NCBI GenBank assembly: GCA_947458585.1
Contig: CANGYY010000024.1
Span: forward strand, 1 to 35,831
DNA length: 35,831 nucleotides
Direction: 5' to 3'
Source: Cyclobacteriaceae bacterium
GTDB lineage: Bacteria; Bacteroidota; Bacteroidia; Cytophagales; Cyclobacteriaceae
Shown here: piece by piece, positions 23,942 to 34,665 of the stretch
Layout of the letters: each line of letters begins with the position of its first letter
Numbering within the stretch: position 1 is the first letter of the stretch
Translations under genes and position numbers: made by a program
Notes under the pieces: model-generated
Seen by the model: the letters and a program-made list of their open reading frames with translations, nothing else
Databases searched by the model: none
What the model was told of the DNA's origin: nothing

Positions 23942-25972
23942 TTATCCGCCGCGGCCCTCCTCGGCGGACAGGCGGACCAACACCATCCCCACCCGACTTG
24001 GCACATACAGCAGGAGCTCCTGATTGGCATTCGTGGTGTAGGTCAACGCAGTATCCAAGCGGTCAAAGCCTCCAAACTCTGGCGCATCCGAATGCAGCAG
24101 CAGCTGGTAATCCCCTGCGTTAGGCACACGTATCGCTAATCCCTCAAAGGAATCGCTGGGGTGAAAGCAAAACACAAAAATCAAGTTCCCACGAGTGTAG
24201 GCCAGCACTTTTTTGTTGGGTTCCAGGTACAATTGCTGGGCGGGACCAGCCAAAAGCACTTCATGGGCTGTTACCAATTGGATCATCGCCTTGTCCCAGG
24301 CAGCCAACTGCTGGTACCGCAACAGCGGATTATCCACCAAGCTCCACTGTCGGCGGGCATACTGGTAGCTCCAGTCATTGCCCTCTCGGGGAAAATCCAC
24401 CCATTCGGGGTGCCCAAACTCATTGCCTATAAAATTCAAATACCCTTCTCCTCCCAGCGTGAGCGTGAGCAGTCGGATCAATTTGTGTAAGGCTATTCCT
24501 CGGTCGATGACTAGGTTTTGCTCCAGAACCGACATGGAAAAATACATCTCCTTGTCCATCAGCCAAAAGGCAAGGCTCTTATCCCCGACCAGAGCCTGGT
24601 CATGACTCTCCGCATAAGCGATGGATTTCTCCTTTGCTGGGCGGTTGGTCAGTTCATGCCACAGCTCAAAAAGGTCCCATTGCTCGTCTGTCTTGTGTTT
24701 GAGCGTGCGGATCCAAAAATCCGGAATCCCCATGGCCAAGCGAAAATCGAAACCGATGCCTCCTTCTTCTACCGTTCGACTCAATCCCGGCATGCCACTC
24801 ACCTCCTCGGCTATGGATATGGCGGCGGGATTCAAGGCATGAATGAGCGTATTGGCCAACTGAAAGTAGGTCAGCGCCTCCTCATCCACCCCTTCGTCGA
24901 AGTAGCGGTCGGCACTATCAAACGAAATTAAGCCGTGATGGTGATACAGCATGGAAGTGGCCCCATCAAAGCGGAAACCGTCAAAGTGGAATTCCTCCAT
25001 CCAGTAGCGAATGCTGGAGAGCAGAAACTGCTGCACCTCCCATTTGCCATAGTTGAACAATTTGGAATCCCAGCCTACGTGGTAGCCGCGATCGCCCGCA
25101 TGAAAGTAGGCGTCTTCGGTGCCATCAAACTCGTTTAAGCCCTCGTTCGTGTTTTTGACCGCATGGGAATGCACCAGGTCCATGATCACCGCAATCCCCA
25201 GCGAATGCGCGGCATTGATCAAGGACTTGAGTTCCTCCGGTGTACCAAACCGAGAGGAAGGCGCAAAAAAATTGGACACGTGGTAACCAAAAGAACCGTA
25301 ATACGGGTGCTCCATCACAGCCATGAGTTGAATGGCCGTATAGCCCGCAGCATGGATACGTGGAAGGATGGATTTCTCAAATTCACGGTAGGTGCCCACT
25401 CCTTCTTTTTCCTGCGCCATCCCCACATGGCATTCATAGATTAAAGGTGGTTGTAGCGATTTTTTCGGGGAAAAGGCCTGGTCAGTCCATGAAAAGGGTT
25501 GCGCTGGGAACCAGAGTTGCCCGGCAAAATCTTTCGACTCCTCATCCTGTACGACGCGACGAATGTAGGCTGGGATGCGGTCTAGGTCGCTGTCGTTGGC
25601 ACCGATTACCCGAACCTTCAGTTTACTCCCGTGAACAAAGGAGTCTTGGTATTGGGTTTGTGGCAAGAAGATCTCCCAATCCCCTCGGCTATTTCTTCGG
25701 AGGGGGTGGGAAGTTCGGTTCCAACCATTGAAATCCCCGATCAAGTACAGGGCTTGGGCATGGGGAGCCCATTCTCGGTAGGTCCAACCTTTGCGAATGG
25801 AGTCGATCTGTATCCCGTAGTACTCGTGTCCACTTGCAAATTCGGTGATACTGCCCGCATAGTCTTCAATGGCGCTGTATGCGGCTTGAAAGCGGGCTTG
25901 GCGCCGCTGGATTACCTCCCCATAAGGCTGCAACCAAGATTCCTCTTTTAGAAGTGCAAATGAAGTAGACAC
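23942..25972 (-). CDS. glgB: 1,4-alpha-glucan branching enzyme (eukaryotic-like GH13)
   Basis: 676 residues from GTG at 25972 (MSTSFALLKEESWLQPYGEVI). A CBM48 domain (about 50-110, REWAPHAQALYLIGDFNGWN) precedes the GH13 barrel. Region I is MDLVHSHAVKN, region II GFRFDGATSM (nucleophile Asp near 336), region III SIAEEVSGMPG (acid Glu near 390) and region IV AESHDQALVGDK (near 455-465). AESHDQALVGDK and HHGL are typical of the branching-enzyme group related to eukaryotic GBE1 (GH13_8). It makes alpha-1,6 branches in glycogen. The longest frame starts at TTG 26047, but the extra 25 residues are unlike the family. The stop lies 3 bp beyond the palindrome array. No other glycogen gene is nearby. 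Confidence 0.92.
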   Translation of the reverse strand: MSTSFALLKEESWLQPYGEVIQRRQARFQAAYSAIEDYAGSITEFASGHEYYGIQIDSIRKGWTYREWAPHAQALYLIGDFNGWNRTSHPLRRNSRGDWEIFLPQTQYQDSFVHGSKLKVRVIGANDSDLDRIPAYIRRVVQDEESKDFAGQLWFPAQPFSWTDQAFSPKKSLQPPLIYECHVGMAQEKEGVGTYREFEKSILPRIHAAGYTAIQLMAVMEHPYYGSFGYHVSNFFAPSSRFGTPEELKSLINAAHSLGIAVIMDLVHSHAVKNTNEGLNEFDGTEDAYFHAGDRGYHVGWDSKLFNYGKWEVQQFLLSSIRYWMEEFHFDGFRFDGATSMLYHHHGLISFDSADRYFDEGVDEEALTYFQLANTLIHALNPAAISIAEEVSGMPGLSRTVEEGGIGFDFRLAMGIPDFWIRTLKHKTDEQWDLFELWHELTNRPAKEKSIAYAESHDQALVGDKSLAFWLMDKEMYFSMSVLEQNLVIDRGIALHKLIRLLTLTLGGEGYLNFIGNEFGHPEWVDFPREGNDWSYQYARRQWSLVDNPLLRYQQLAAWDKAMIQLVTAHEVLLAGPAQQLYLEPNKKVLAYTRGNLIFVFCFHPSDSFEGLAIRVPNAGDYQLLLHSDAPEFGGFDRLDTALTYTTNANQELLLYVPSRVGMVLVRLSAEEGRGG

Positions 25973-26051
25973 AAAAAATTTAAGTTTAGAGATGGAGAGT
26001 GAAATTAGAGAAAAAGGTTGGAAGTAGGAGAAAAATACCGGTCTCAAGTGT

Positions 26052-26216
26052 AAAAAATCCCCCTAACCCCCTTAAGAAGGGGGAGTCGCACCAATTATGA
26101 TTCAAACAATTATTTTAGACCTACAAAAATCAACTTTAAGAAAAGTGAATTTTGATTTAAATAGTTGAGGAGCTATAGATGCGATTCCCCCTTGAAAGGG
26201 GGTAAGGGGGATTTTT
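26052..26216. repeat. MITE-like AATCCCCC element, copy 1 (about 165 bp)
   Basis: Left end AAAAATCCCCCTAACCCCCT with its own small hairpin and GGGGGAGTCGCA; right end TGCGATTCCCCC...GGGGGATTTTT. The ends are terminal inverted repeats of about 35 bp around an AT-rich core. It sits between the glgB start and the katG end and has no coding capacity. Confidence 0.8.
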
Positions 26217-26241
26217 GCAAGATTTCAGAAAGATTTTGCAC

Positions 26242-26272
26242 AAAAAAAAACGGCTCCTTTCAGAGCCGTTTT
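26242..26272 (-). terminator. Rho-independent terminator of katG
   Basis: On the minus strand AAAACGGCTC-TGAAAG-GAGCCGTTTT is followed by further T. It lies 23 bp after the katG stop. Confidence 0.85.
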
Positions 26273-26294
26273 CCCACTATAAACTTATCAAAAT

Positions 26295-28589
<2,295 letters not shown>

Positions 28590-28656
28590 TTATATCAGGA
28601 ATTGAAGGAGGGTAGAAAAATGGTGGTATAAGTGTTGAAAAAACCCCCATTCAATT

Positions 28657-28800
28657 AAATCCCCCCTGCCCCCTTGTAAGGGGGAGTCGCATGAATTGGA
28701 CTTCAAACAGATACTAGTATTTCAAAAGTCCTGATTTATAATTAATGGTTGGTGAGCGCCAAGATGTGATTCCCCCTTTAAAGGGGGTAAGGGGGATTTT
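28657..28800. repeat. MITE-like AATCCCCC element, copy 2 (144 bp)
   Basis: Opens AAATCCCCCCTGCCCCCTTG and GGGGGAGTCGCAT; closes ATGTGATTCCCCC...GGGGGATTTT. It lies upstream of katG and ends inside the stop codon of the DUF559 gene (28799-28801). Confidence 0.8.
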
Positions 28801-29176
28801 AACTGATTTTTTTCTCAAAATCATCGATAAAATACCCAATCTCCTCTAATACACTAGGCATTGATCGCTTAACCTCTAAATCCGAAAAACGCAGAAAATT
28901 CACACCCATACGCTCAATAACCTTTTGTCTTTCTTGGTCCTCCACTACAGATTCTTCAAAAAAATGAGAATTACCATCAACCTCAATGACTAGATCCAGT
29001 TTTAGACAATAAAAATCAACAATGTAATTACCAAGCGGCTTCTGCCTATTGAAGGCATATCCTCGAAACTGACTTGCTCGTAGTTTTTGCCAAAGCAAAA
29101 TCTCTGAAAGCGTTGAGTGACTTCTAAGATCTCTTGAAAATTCTTTGAGGTTTTTATTGTAAGGAAGAAAAAACAT
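28799..29176 (-). CDS. DUF559 endonuclease-like protein
   Basis: 125 residues of the DUF559 family, related to the very-short-patch-repair (Vsr) endonuclease fold. The blocks are LRSHSTLSEILLWQKLRASQFRGYAFNRQKPLGNYIVDFYC, then LVIEVDGNSHF (I-V-D...E-V-D-G core with the catalytic acidic residues) and VNFLRFSD near the end. It probably cuts or nicks DNA, but the physiological role of the family is not established. The gene lies exactly between two copies of the AATCCCCC element: the TAA is formed at the border of copy 2, and copy 3 begins 84 bp upstream of the ATG. No methylase or restriction partner is adjacent. Confidence 0.82.
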   Translation of the reverse strand: MFFLPYNKNLKEFSRDLRSHSTLSEILLWQKLRASQFRGYAFNRQKPLGNYIVDFYCLKLDLVIEVDGNSHFFEESVVEDQERQKVIERMGVNFLRFSDLEVKRSMPSVLEEIGYFIDDFEKKIS

Positions 29177-29259
29177 GGAAGAGGATTAAAAAATGAATTG
29201 TCGAATGGTTCACTCTAAAAAAAATCAAATCAATTAACTGATTTGCAATGAAAAAAAAG

Positions 29260-29447
29260 AAATCCCCCTTGCCCCCTTATTAAGGGGGAGTCGCATCACT
29301 GGCACCTCAAACATTATACTAAGAAATAAACTGGATCAATTCAAAAGAAAGGATTTCACTGCTTAATTAAGTGCCTGAGAAACAGCAGATGTGATTCCCT
29401 CCCGATAGTCATCGGGACAGGCCCTTTAAAGGGGGTAAGGGGGATTT
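29260..29447. repeat. MITE-like AATCCCCC element, copy 3, with nested insertion
   Basis: Left end AATCCCCCTTGCCCCC and GGGGGAGTCGCAT; right end GATGTGATTCCCTC...GGGGGTAAGGGGGATTTG. The right arm is interrupted by CCCGATAGTCATCGGGACAG (about 29401-29420), itself a short palindrome common in the phylum. This makes the copy longer (188 bp). It ends 9 bp before the esterase stop codon. Confidence 0.78.
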
Positions 29448-29456
29448 GTTAATTTC

Positions 29457-30749
29457 TTACTTCTTCCTCTTCTGCGCAGCGGTCCACTCCATGATGCTTA
29501 CCGGACGTCCATTCAGCAGTACCGGAGAACCGTCCTTATCGGTGCGCGCTACATTGGCGTGGGAATACACCCAAGACCAGTGCCCATTGTAATGAAAATC
29601 CTTCCCTCCATAAAATCCAGTTACGTCGGTCACGTTATCGTAAAGGGATAAAAATACATTCTTCGCACCTGCCTTTTTCATGCGGTCGTACAGGGGAAGT
29701 ACCGTTTCATCGGCCTTGGTCGTCATGTCGTCCTTGGCATGCACAAACCAGATGGGTGTCTGCTTGAGTGATTGCACCTGGGCATCGCTGATAAACTCAT
29801 TGTTATACGCAAGTGCGGAGATATAGCCCGCCGCAAAGTAGCTCGGGTGCTCCAAAATCAATTTGAGCGACATGTACCCGCCATTGGAGCAGCCACCTAC
29901 ATAGATGCGGCTAGCGTCCACCTGCGGATTCTTAGCCACAAAATCTTCTATCAAGGCAAATACCGCAGCATTGTAAATGTCATTCACTTTTCCACGAGTC
30001 ATGCCCTCCCCTGCGTTCATCCAGAAGGTAGGCGTTTGCGGAGCCAAGACATAGGCACCCTCACCAAATAAGGCTTGTATCTCAGGCGAAGCGTAATTGA
30101 AGGCTTTATTGCCCATCAAGGCAATCGTAGGATCGGTGCCTCCCTCTCCTCCACCATGAAGCCAAATGATCAAAGGAGCCTTGGCAGTTATTTTTTTCGG
30201 AGAAAAGGCACCATAAGTCAAGGTAGTTCCTTCATGCGTGAATGTTCCTTTTAGATCAAACTCATCCACGATAGGACGTACTCGAGCAGATTCCTTGTTC
30301 CAGGTTTTTCCTGTTTTGGGATGCACCACAGTAACTCCATAGTCAATCCAGACGTTGGAAGCGCCAGATCCCATGCGCAGGTATTGAATACCCGATCCCA
30401 GGGGATTTATTGGGCTTACGGCCAATACCAAAGTCAAATGGGGCCCATTTTCCACGCGATTCCCCTTGTCATCCGAGGAATAGGTGTACACCACGGTCCG
30501 CTTGCCAGAAGCCTGGGCAGCGGGAATCTCTCCCAAGGAAGTAGCGCGAGTGACGAATACCTCAAAGTCTGCGACGGTAGTTTCTTTACTTGCCTTCAGG
30601 TCGTGTAGCACCACCTTGCTAGCAGCTGGCCCCCAATCAAAGCCCTCCATCACTAAGGTGTAGGAACCCGGATTTGCGGCTGGTTTACTCGCCCACAAAG
30701 AGGCAAAAGACAAGAAGAAAAGGAATGCTAGCGACAGGAGCTTTTTCAT
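29457..30749 (-). CDS. Secreted alpha/beta-hydrolase esterase with N-terminal Ig-like domain
   Basis: 430 residues from the ATG at 30749. The signal peptide MKKLLSLAFLFFLSFASLWA is followed by a beta-rich domain (about 25-175) like the Esterase_Ig-like domain, then a PHB-depolymerase/feruloyl-esterase-like hydrolase. Visible are IIWLHGGGEGG (oxyanion hole), YVGGCSNGGYMS (nucleophile Ser near 288), FVHAKDD (Asp near 340) and HYNGHWSW (His near 390). The frame also begins with an ATG at 30764, but the later one gives a normal signal peptide. It would be released to the periplasm or outside and hydrolyse an ester of unknown nature. It is transcribed alone; a strong hairpin lies upstream. A related esterase family acts on short-chain esters. 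Confidence 0.8.
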   Translation of the reverse strand: MKKLLSLAFLFFLSFASLWASKPAANPGSYTLVMEGFDWGPAASKVVLHDLKASKETTVADFEVFVTRATSLGEIPAAQASGKRTVVYTYSSDDKGNRVENGPHLTLVLAVSPINPLGSGIQYLRMGSGASNVWIDYGVTVVHPKTGKTWNKESARVRPIVDEFDLKGTFTHEGTTLTYGAFSPKKITAKAPLIIWLHGGGEGGTDPTIALMGNKAFNYASPEIQALFGEGAYVLAPQTPTFWMNAGEGMTRGKVNDIYNAAVFALIEDFVAKNPQVDASRIYVGGCSNGGYMSLKLILEHPSYFAAGYISALAYNNEFISDAQVQSLKQTPIWFVHAKDDMTTKADETVLPLYDRMKKAGAKNVFLSLYDNVTDVTGFYGGKDFHYNGHWSWVYSHANVARTDKDGSPVLLNGRPVSIMEWTAAQKRKK

Positions 30750-30883
30750 AGGGGTTTGGGTCATGAGTTAACGAGAAGGAATATTCAAAAAAATGCGGAC
30801 AATCCCATCAAAAATTATGCAGTCGGCGAAAATTAGTAGCAAGGGATCAAATCCCATGGGTCGAGGTTACTGCCACCAAACCA

Positions 30884-30919
30884 CAAACCGGCTGACTTCA
30901 GGAGAAATCAGCCGGTTTG
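30884..30919. terminator. Strong hairpin after the permease gene
   Basis: CAAACCGGCTGA and TCAGCCGGTTTG are perfect 12-bp arms around a 12-nt loop, 43 bp after the permease stop. There is no T run on the minus strand, so termination is likely but not certain. Confidence 0.5.
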
Positions 30920-30961
30920 GGTAGGAAAATCTTGAGTATCCTGCTGCTAATTAAGCAGGGC

Positions 30962-32206
30962 TTATTCGTAGCGAAGGGATTCGATGGGATCGAGTTTGCT
31001 CGCCTTGTACGCAGGAATATACCCTGCCAACAAACCCACGATGATACAAATCACAAAAGAAATAATCATCCAAAGCCAAGGAACCAAGAATCCTCCTGGA
31101 CCAATGAAATTGGCAATCACGTTGCCAATCAAAATTCCGAGCACCATGCCAAAAATCCCACCAATCACACAAATGGTGATTGCTTCAATTAAGAACTGCT
31201 GCCGAATGCGGAGTGGAGTCGCACCCAATGCCTTGCGAATACCAATTTCGCGAGTTCGCTCGGTGACGGATACGAGCATGATATTCATCAAGCCGATAGA
31301 CGCACCCAAAAGCGTAATAAATCCAATACCAAAGCCTCCTATGCGCAAGTAACCCGCCACTTCTTCCAAACTCTCGGCTACCGACTCACTCTTAGATAAC
31401 TCAAAGGAGTCTGGTTGGGCTACGCGATCCTGACGAATCTTGCGCATCATGCCAGTGGCTTGTCCCATCTCGTAATCAATTTTACCGGGATCTGAGGCTA
31501 TCCCCGTGATGCGGTAGTTGAAGGTGCCTCGGAAATCAAGTCGGGCTGCATTTTCAATAGGAATCAAAATCTGACGGTCAGCACCCTGATCCTGCCCCAC
31601 TCCACCTTGCTTGTCCAATACGCCGATTATCGTGTAAGGCTTTCCAAAAATGGTGATGGATTGGTTGATGGCTTCTTCCCCTTCGGTAAACAAGGTTTCT
31701 TCCAATTCCTTGCCGATGATGGCCACATTGTTGCCGTAGCGAACCTCCACTTGAGAAAAATTACGTCCCTCTAACAATTTCATGGCCTTGATGGCCAAGT
31801 AATTCTCGTCTCCACCACGAACGCGGATGTTGGGATTGGTTTTTTTGGATCCTCGTTTGATCTCTGCAATGCCTGAGGCGGTAGCAAAGACGGTAGAAAT
31901 GCCGATGGAGGCATATTCCTCCTTGAAACTCTGCGCTTCACGAAAAGTAATGGGAGGATAAGTTTTCTCGGTTTTCCCCTCTTGAACTACCCTACCTCCG
32001 TTGGAACCGCTACTTACTAGATCAAATGAGTTGGCCCCAAGTCCAGCAAAACTTTCTGCAATCTGGGCTTTGATGCCGTCAATCGCGGTGAGCATGCCTA
32101 CTAAGGAGGATATTCCGATGGCGATGATGGCTCCAGTGAGCACCGTTCTGAGGAGGTGAACTTTCACTGAGTTCAAGGCTTCCCGGACATTTTCGATCAA
32201 ATTCAT
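30962..32206 (-). CDS. MacB/FtsX-type ABC transporter permease
   Basis: 414 residues. The first membrane helix near 20-40 follows the MacB motif LRTVLTGAIIAIGISSLVGML. A periplasmic MacB_PCD domain (about 50-265) is followed by three helices of the FtsX domain, with SVTERTREIGIRKALGATP (about 315-333) and the ending PAYKASKLDPIESLRYE. Such proteins couple cytoplasmic ATP hydrolysis to periplasmic work: antibiotic, lipoprotein or peptide export, or mechanotransmission. No ABC ATPase or membrane-fusion partner is next to it in the window, which is unusual for a MacB system but common for scattered permeases in this phylum. The substrate is unknown. Confidence 0.87.
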   Translation of the reverse strand: MNLIENVREALNSVKVHLLRTVLTGAIIAIGISSLVGMLTAIDGIKAQIAESFAGLGANSFDLVSSGSNGGRVVQEGKTEKTYPPITFREAQSFKEEYASIGISTVFATASGIAEIKRGSKKTNPNIRVRGGDENYLAIKAMKLLEGRNFSQVEVRYGNNVAIIGKELEETLFTEGEEAINQSITIFGKPYTIIGVLDKQGGVGQDQGADRQILIPIENAARLDFRGTFNYRITGIASDPGKIDYEMGQATGMMRKIRQDRVAQPDSFELSKSESVAESLEEVAGYLRIGGFGIGFITLLGASIGLMNIMLVSVTERTREIGIRKALGATPLRIRQQFLIEAITICVIGGIFGMVLGILIGNVIANFIGPGGFLVPWLWMIISFVICIIVGLLAGYIPAYKASKLDPIESLRYE

Positions 32207-32507
32207 GGTATGTTCGTTTTGGAACAGCTATTCTAGTTGGTTCTACTTCTTTCCCTGAAGTATAATTAAAAAAAAGATTTCAACGCAAGTTACCTCGGAT
32301 TTTTGAGCAGAACGAAGATTTGGTGAGACTTTTTTGGTATCTATTTGTACGAAGTACGGATTATCACTTGTACAATGTACCAAGTACAAAGTACAAAGTA
32401 CGGTTTTCTGCTAGCAGGATGCTTGTACTGATATCTGAAAGAATAATTGTCATTTCGCTCAGAACATGCATTCAGAGGATACTTGGCCTGTCTGCCGACA
32501 GGCAGGT

Positions 32508-32689
32508 ACATCCTACTTGATACCTGCTACTTGATACTTGATACTTTTTTTCAATTTCGAATGTCCAACGCTGAATATTGAATGAAGAAGTACTTGGCAC
32601 ATCCTACTTGATACTTGATACCTGCTACTTGATACTTTTTTTCAATTTCGAATGTCCAACGCTGAATGTTGAATGAAGAAGTACTTGGT
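32508..32689. repeat. 91-bp tandem repeat, two copies, made of TACTTGA units
   Basis: Copy 1 (32508-32598) and copy 2 (32599-32689) share ATCCTACTTGATAC, TTTCAATTTCGAATGTCC and GAATGAAGAAGTACTTGG. The start of each copy is itself a cluster of (C)TACTTGATA units with one rearranged. Related GTACCAAGTACAAAGTAC units occur at about 32375-32401. There is no gene in 32207-32703. Confidence 0.7.
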
Positions 32690-32703
32690 ACTTGGTACAA
32701 TCC

Positions 32704-34665
32704 TTAGTCAAACAAATACCAACTAATCCCCAAATCCAAGAACGAACGGTAGCCGGTGTAGTCTGGAGTCACGAAATACCCTTCCTGAGCCATCAAACCG
32801 GCATTCAGGTGGTTGTACTTGAAGAGTACTCGGGTTCGGTTGATTCGGAAATCCAGGAAAAGATCGACTATAGGATAACCCTGTACCTCAAAGCTGTCTT
32901 GCAGGTGGAATTGCTGCAAAGAAGGCTGGTAGGCATCTGCAAAAAAGGAGGATCGAAACCGCACATCTACCCCCATCTGCACGTACACATTTTCGTCAAA
33001 AAGTGGCCCATCAAAGTATACTCGGGTATTGTTGTACCAAGCTGGGATACGTAACAGGTCCGCGGACTCCCCGCTCCGCTTGGTGAAAATCAGTTCTGAA
33101 TCCACCTTAAATTTCTTTCCCACAGGCAGCGTTGCCTTTAGCGAAGGCATTACTAAAAAGGCTTGCCCTGTGGCTTGCATTGCCTTGAAGTCGGTTCCTA
33201 GGTAAACAAAATTATTAACCCGAGTCAGTGTCAAACTCGGCCGCAACTGGATTTTTTCCAAAGGAACTTTCACGGTCCCTTTCAACTGATCTACGCCAAT
33301 ATCCCTGAAGTCATTATTCCATTCCCGGTGATTACCGCGGTACTGCTGGTGAAACAAACTCGGCTTGTACAAGGCCTTGGTGTATTCGACGTCCAGCCAT
33401 GGAGAGATAAATAGCCCGTGCAACCGAAAATTGCCTGGCAACAAGTACTCCCCATCCGCCTGCAGCTGCCAGGTGTCGGATAACTTGCCAATCAACTCTC
33501 CCCCTACATACACTTCGGTAAAATTCCGCGTTGGATCCGTCAGTTGCGGAGACCAGCGGTTGCCGTTGCGCAACTTGACATAGCTGTTGTAATAAAAACC
33601 CTTGACAGTCCCCTTAAAGCCCAACTCGTTTCGCCACTCCGAAAAGTCATTTCTATTTTGGGTGCTATCGGGATCAATCAAGCGCTCTTTGGGGAAAAAT
33701 AAGCCGTCCGAGCCGCTGAGCAAGGATTCAAATACCAGGGCTTGGTTTTTACGATCGAGCACGTGGTAAAACTGAAATCCATTGCCAAGTTTGAATTCCT
33801 GATACAGGTGGTATTCTTGCCGAAGTTCCCGTGCACGGGACTCCTGCAGCCAAACCTTGGCGTCCTCGTAGGTGAAATAAATGGAAGTGGGATCAATGGA
33901 TGGGGGCACAATCCCACCAATCTCATTCACCACATGCTTCATTCGAGAAAAGGAACCTAGGAGCCAGTATCGCCCATTTTCAGAGCGGTAGTTGGTATGC
34001 AAAGCGTAGGCATTCTGCTCCACCATGAGGTCGTCCCGCTTGGAGGGATTGAGCGTTTTTCTTACACGTTGTGTAGAAAAATCAAAACCAATATTCCAGC
34101 GGGGATTTACGTTGCGTGCAAAAGACAGGTCGAGCATATTTCGGTGTCCTCCGCCAAAAAAGGCAGCCATTTCCGTAAAGGGCGACTTGGAATCGTAGAA
34201 CTTTCGGGTGGAAGGATCCTTGAAATACAAGTCGTAGGCATCAAAGCCCGAACTCAGACCAATTTGTTCGGGCAGCCCAAAGAAGACCGGCTTGGCAGCA
34301 GATCCAATATTGCCCAAGTCCTGGTATTTCCAGCCCGACTTGGCTACGGGATCGTAGTTATGGAAATTGTTGAGCAGGGTATCCATCTCATACAGCACGA
34401 GGCTATTGCGCTTGATGGCCTGCTCGTAAAAGTACAGGGTAGTCTTGGGCCCGTAAACCTGCTTGGTACTATCGTCTAGTAGGGTGCGCCGCCCTTCTGG
34501 ATCTTCTTCGTCCTTAGGATCAGCGAGTTGCTTCGCTGGACGAGGAGCCGCTGGATTACCCGGATTTATAGGTTGGGTTGGACGAGGAACAGGGCGCTGT
34601 CCCAAAGCAGCTTGCGCTACCAAGAGAAAAACTACTACGGACAGACTGAGAGACTTCCTGATCAC
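32704..34665 (-). CDS. Porin_10-family outer-membrane beta-barrel protein
   Basis: 653 residues from GTG at 34665. The signal peptide MIRKSLSLSVVVFLLVAQAA ends near LGQ; a proline-rich linker (RPVPRPTQPINPG) and an acidic segment follow, then a long barrel of alternating aromatic and hydrophobic strands (WNIGFDFSTQRVRKT, YWLLGSFSRMKHV). The last residue is preceded by DLGISWYLFD, a C-terminal strand typical of barrel insertion. The family is annotated as putative porin. The longest frame starts within lpxK and is rejected because the GTG makes a GTGA overlap with the lpxK stop and gives a clean signal peptide. Co-transcription with lpxK links it to outer-membrane biogenesis. Confidence 0.8.
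   Translation of the reverse strand: MIRKSLSLSVVVFLLVAQAALGQRPVPRPTQPINPGNPAAPRPAKQLADPKDEEDPEGRRTLLDDSTKQVYGPKTTLYFYEQAIKRNSLVLYEMDTLLNNFHNYDPVAKSGWKYQDLGNIGSAAKPVFFGLPEQIGLSSGFDAYDLYFKDPSTRKFYDSKSPFTEMAAFFGGGHRNMLDLSFARNVNPRWNIGFDFSTQRVRKTLNPSKRDDLMVEQNAYALHTNYRSENGRYWLLGSFSRMKHVVNEIGGIVPPSIDPTSIYFTYEDAKVWLQESRARELRQEYHLYQEFKLGNGFQFYHVLDRKNQALVFESLLSGSDGLFFPKERLIDPDSTQNRNDFSEWRNELGFKGTVKGFYYNSYVKLRNGNRWSPQLTDPTRNFTEVYVGGELIGKLSDTWQLQADGEYLLPGNFRLHGLFISPWLDVEYTKALYKPSLFHQQYRGNHREWNNDFRDIGVDQLKGTVKVPLEKIQLRPSLTLTRVNNFVYLGTDFKAMQATGQAFLVMPSLKATLPVGKKFKVDSELIFTKRSGESADLLRIPAWYNNTRVYFDGPLFDENVYVQMGVDVRFRSSFFADAYQPSLQQFHLQDSFEVQGYPIVDLFLDFRINRTRVLFKYNHLNAGLMAQEGYFVTPDYTGYRSFLDLGISWYLFD

Noticed and set aside
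23942-26047. Long start of glgB at TTG 26047
   Set aside because: The extra 25 residues are hydrophobic and unlike branching enzymes; GTG 25972 gives a normal N-terminus.
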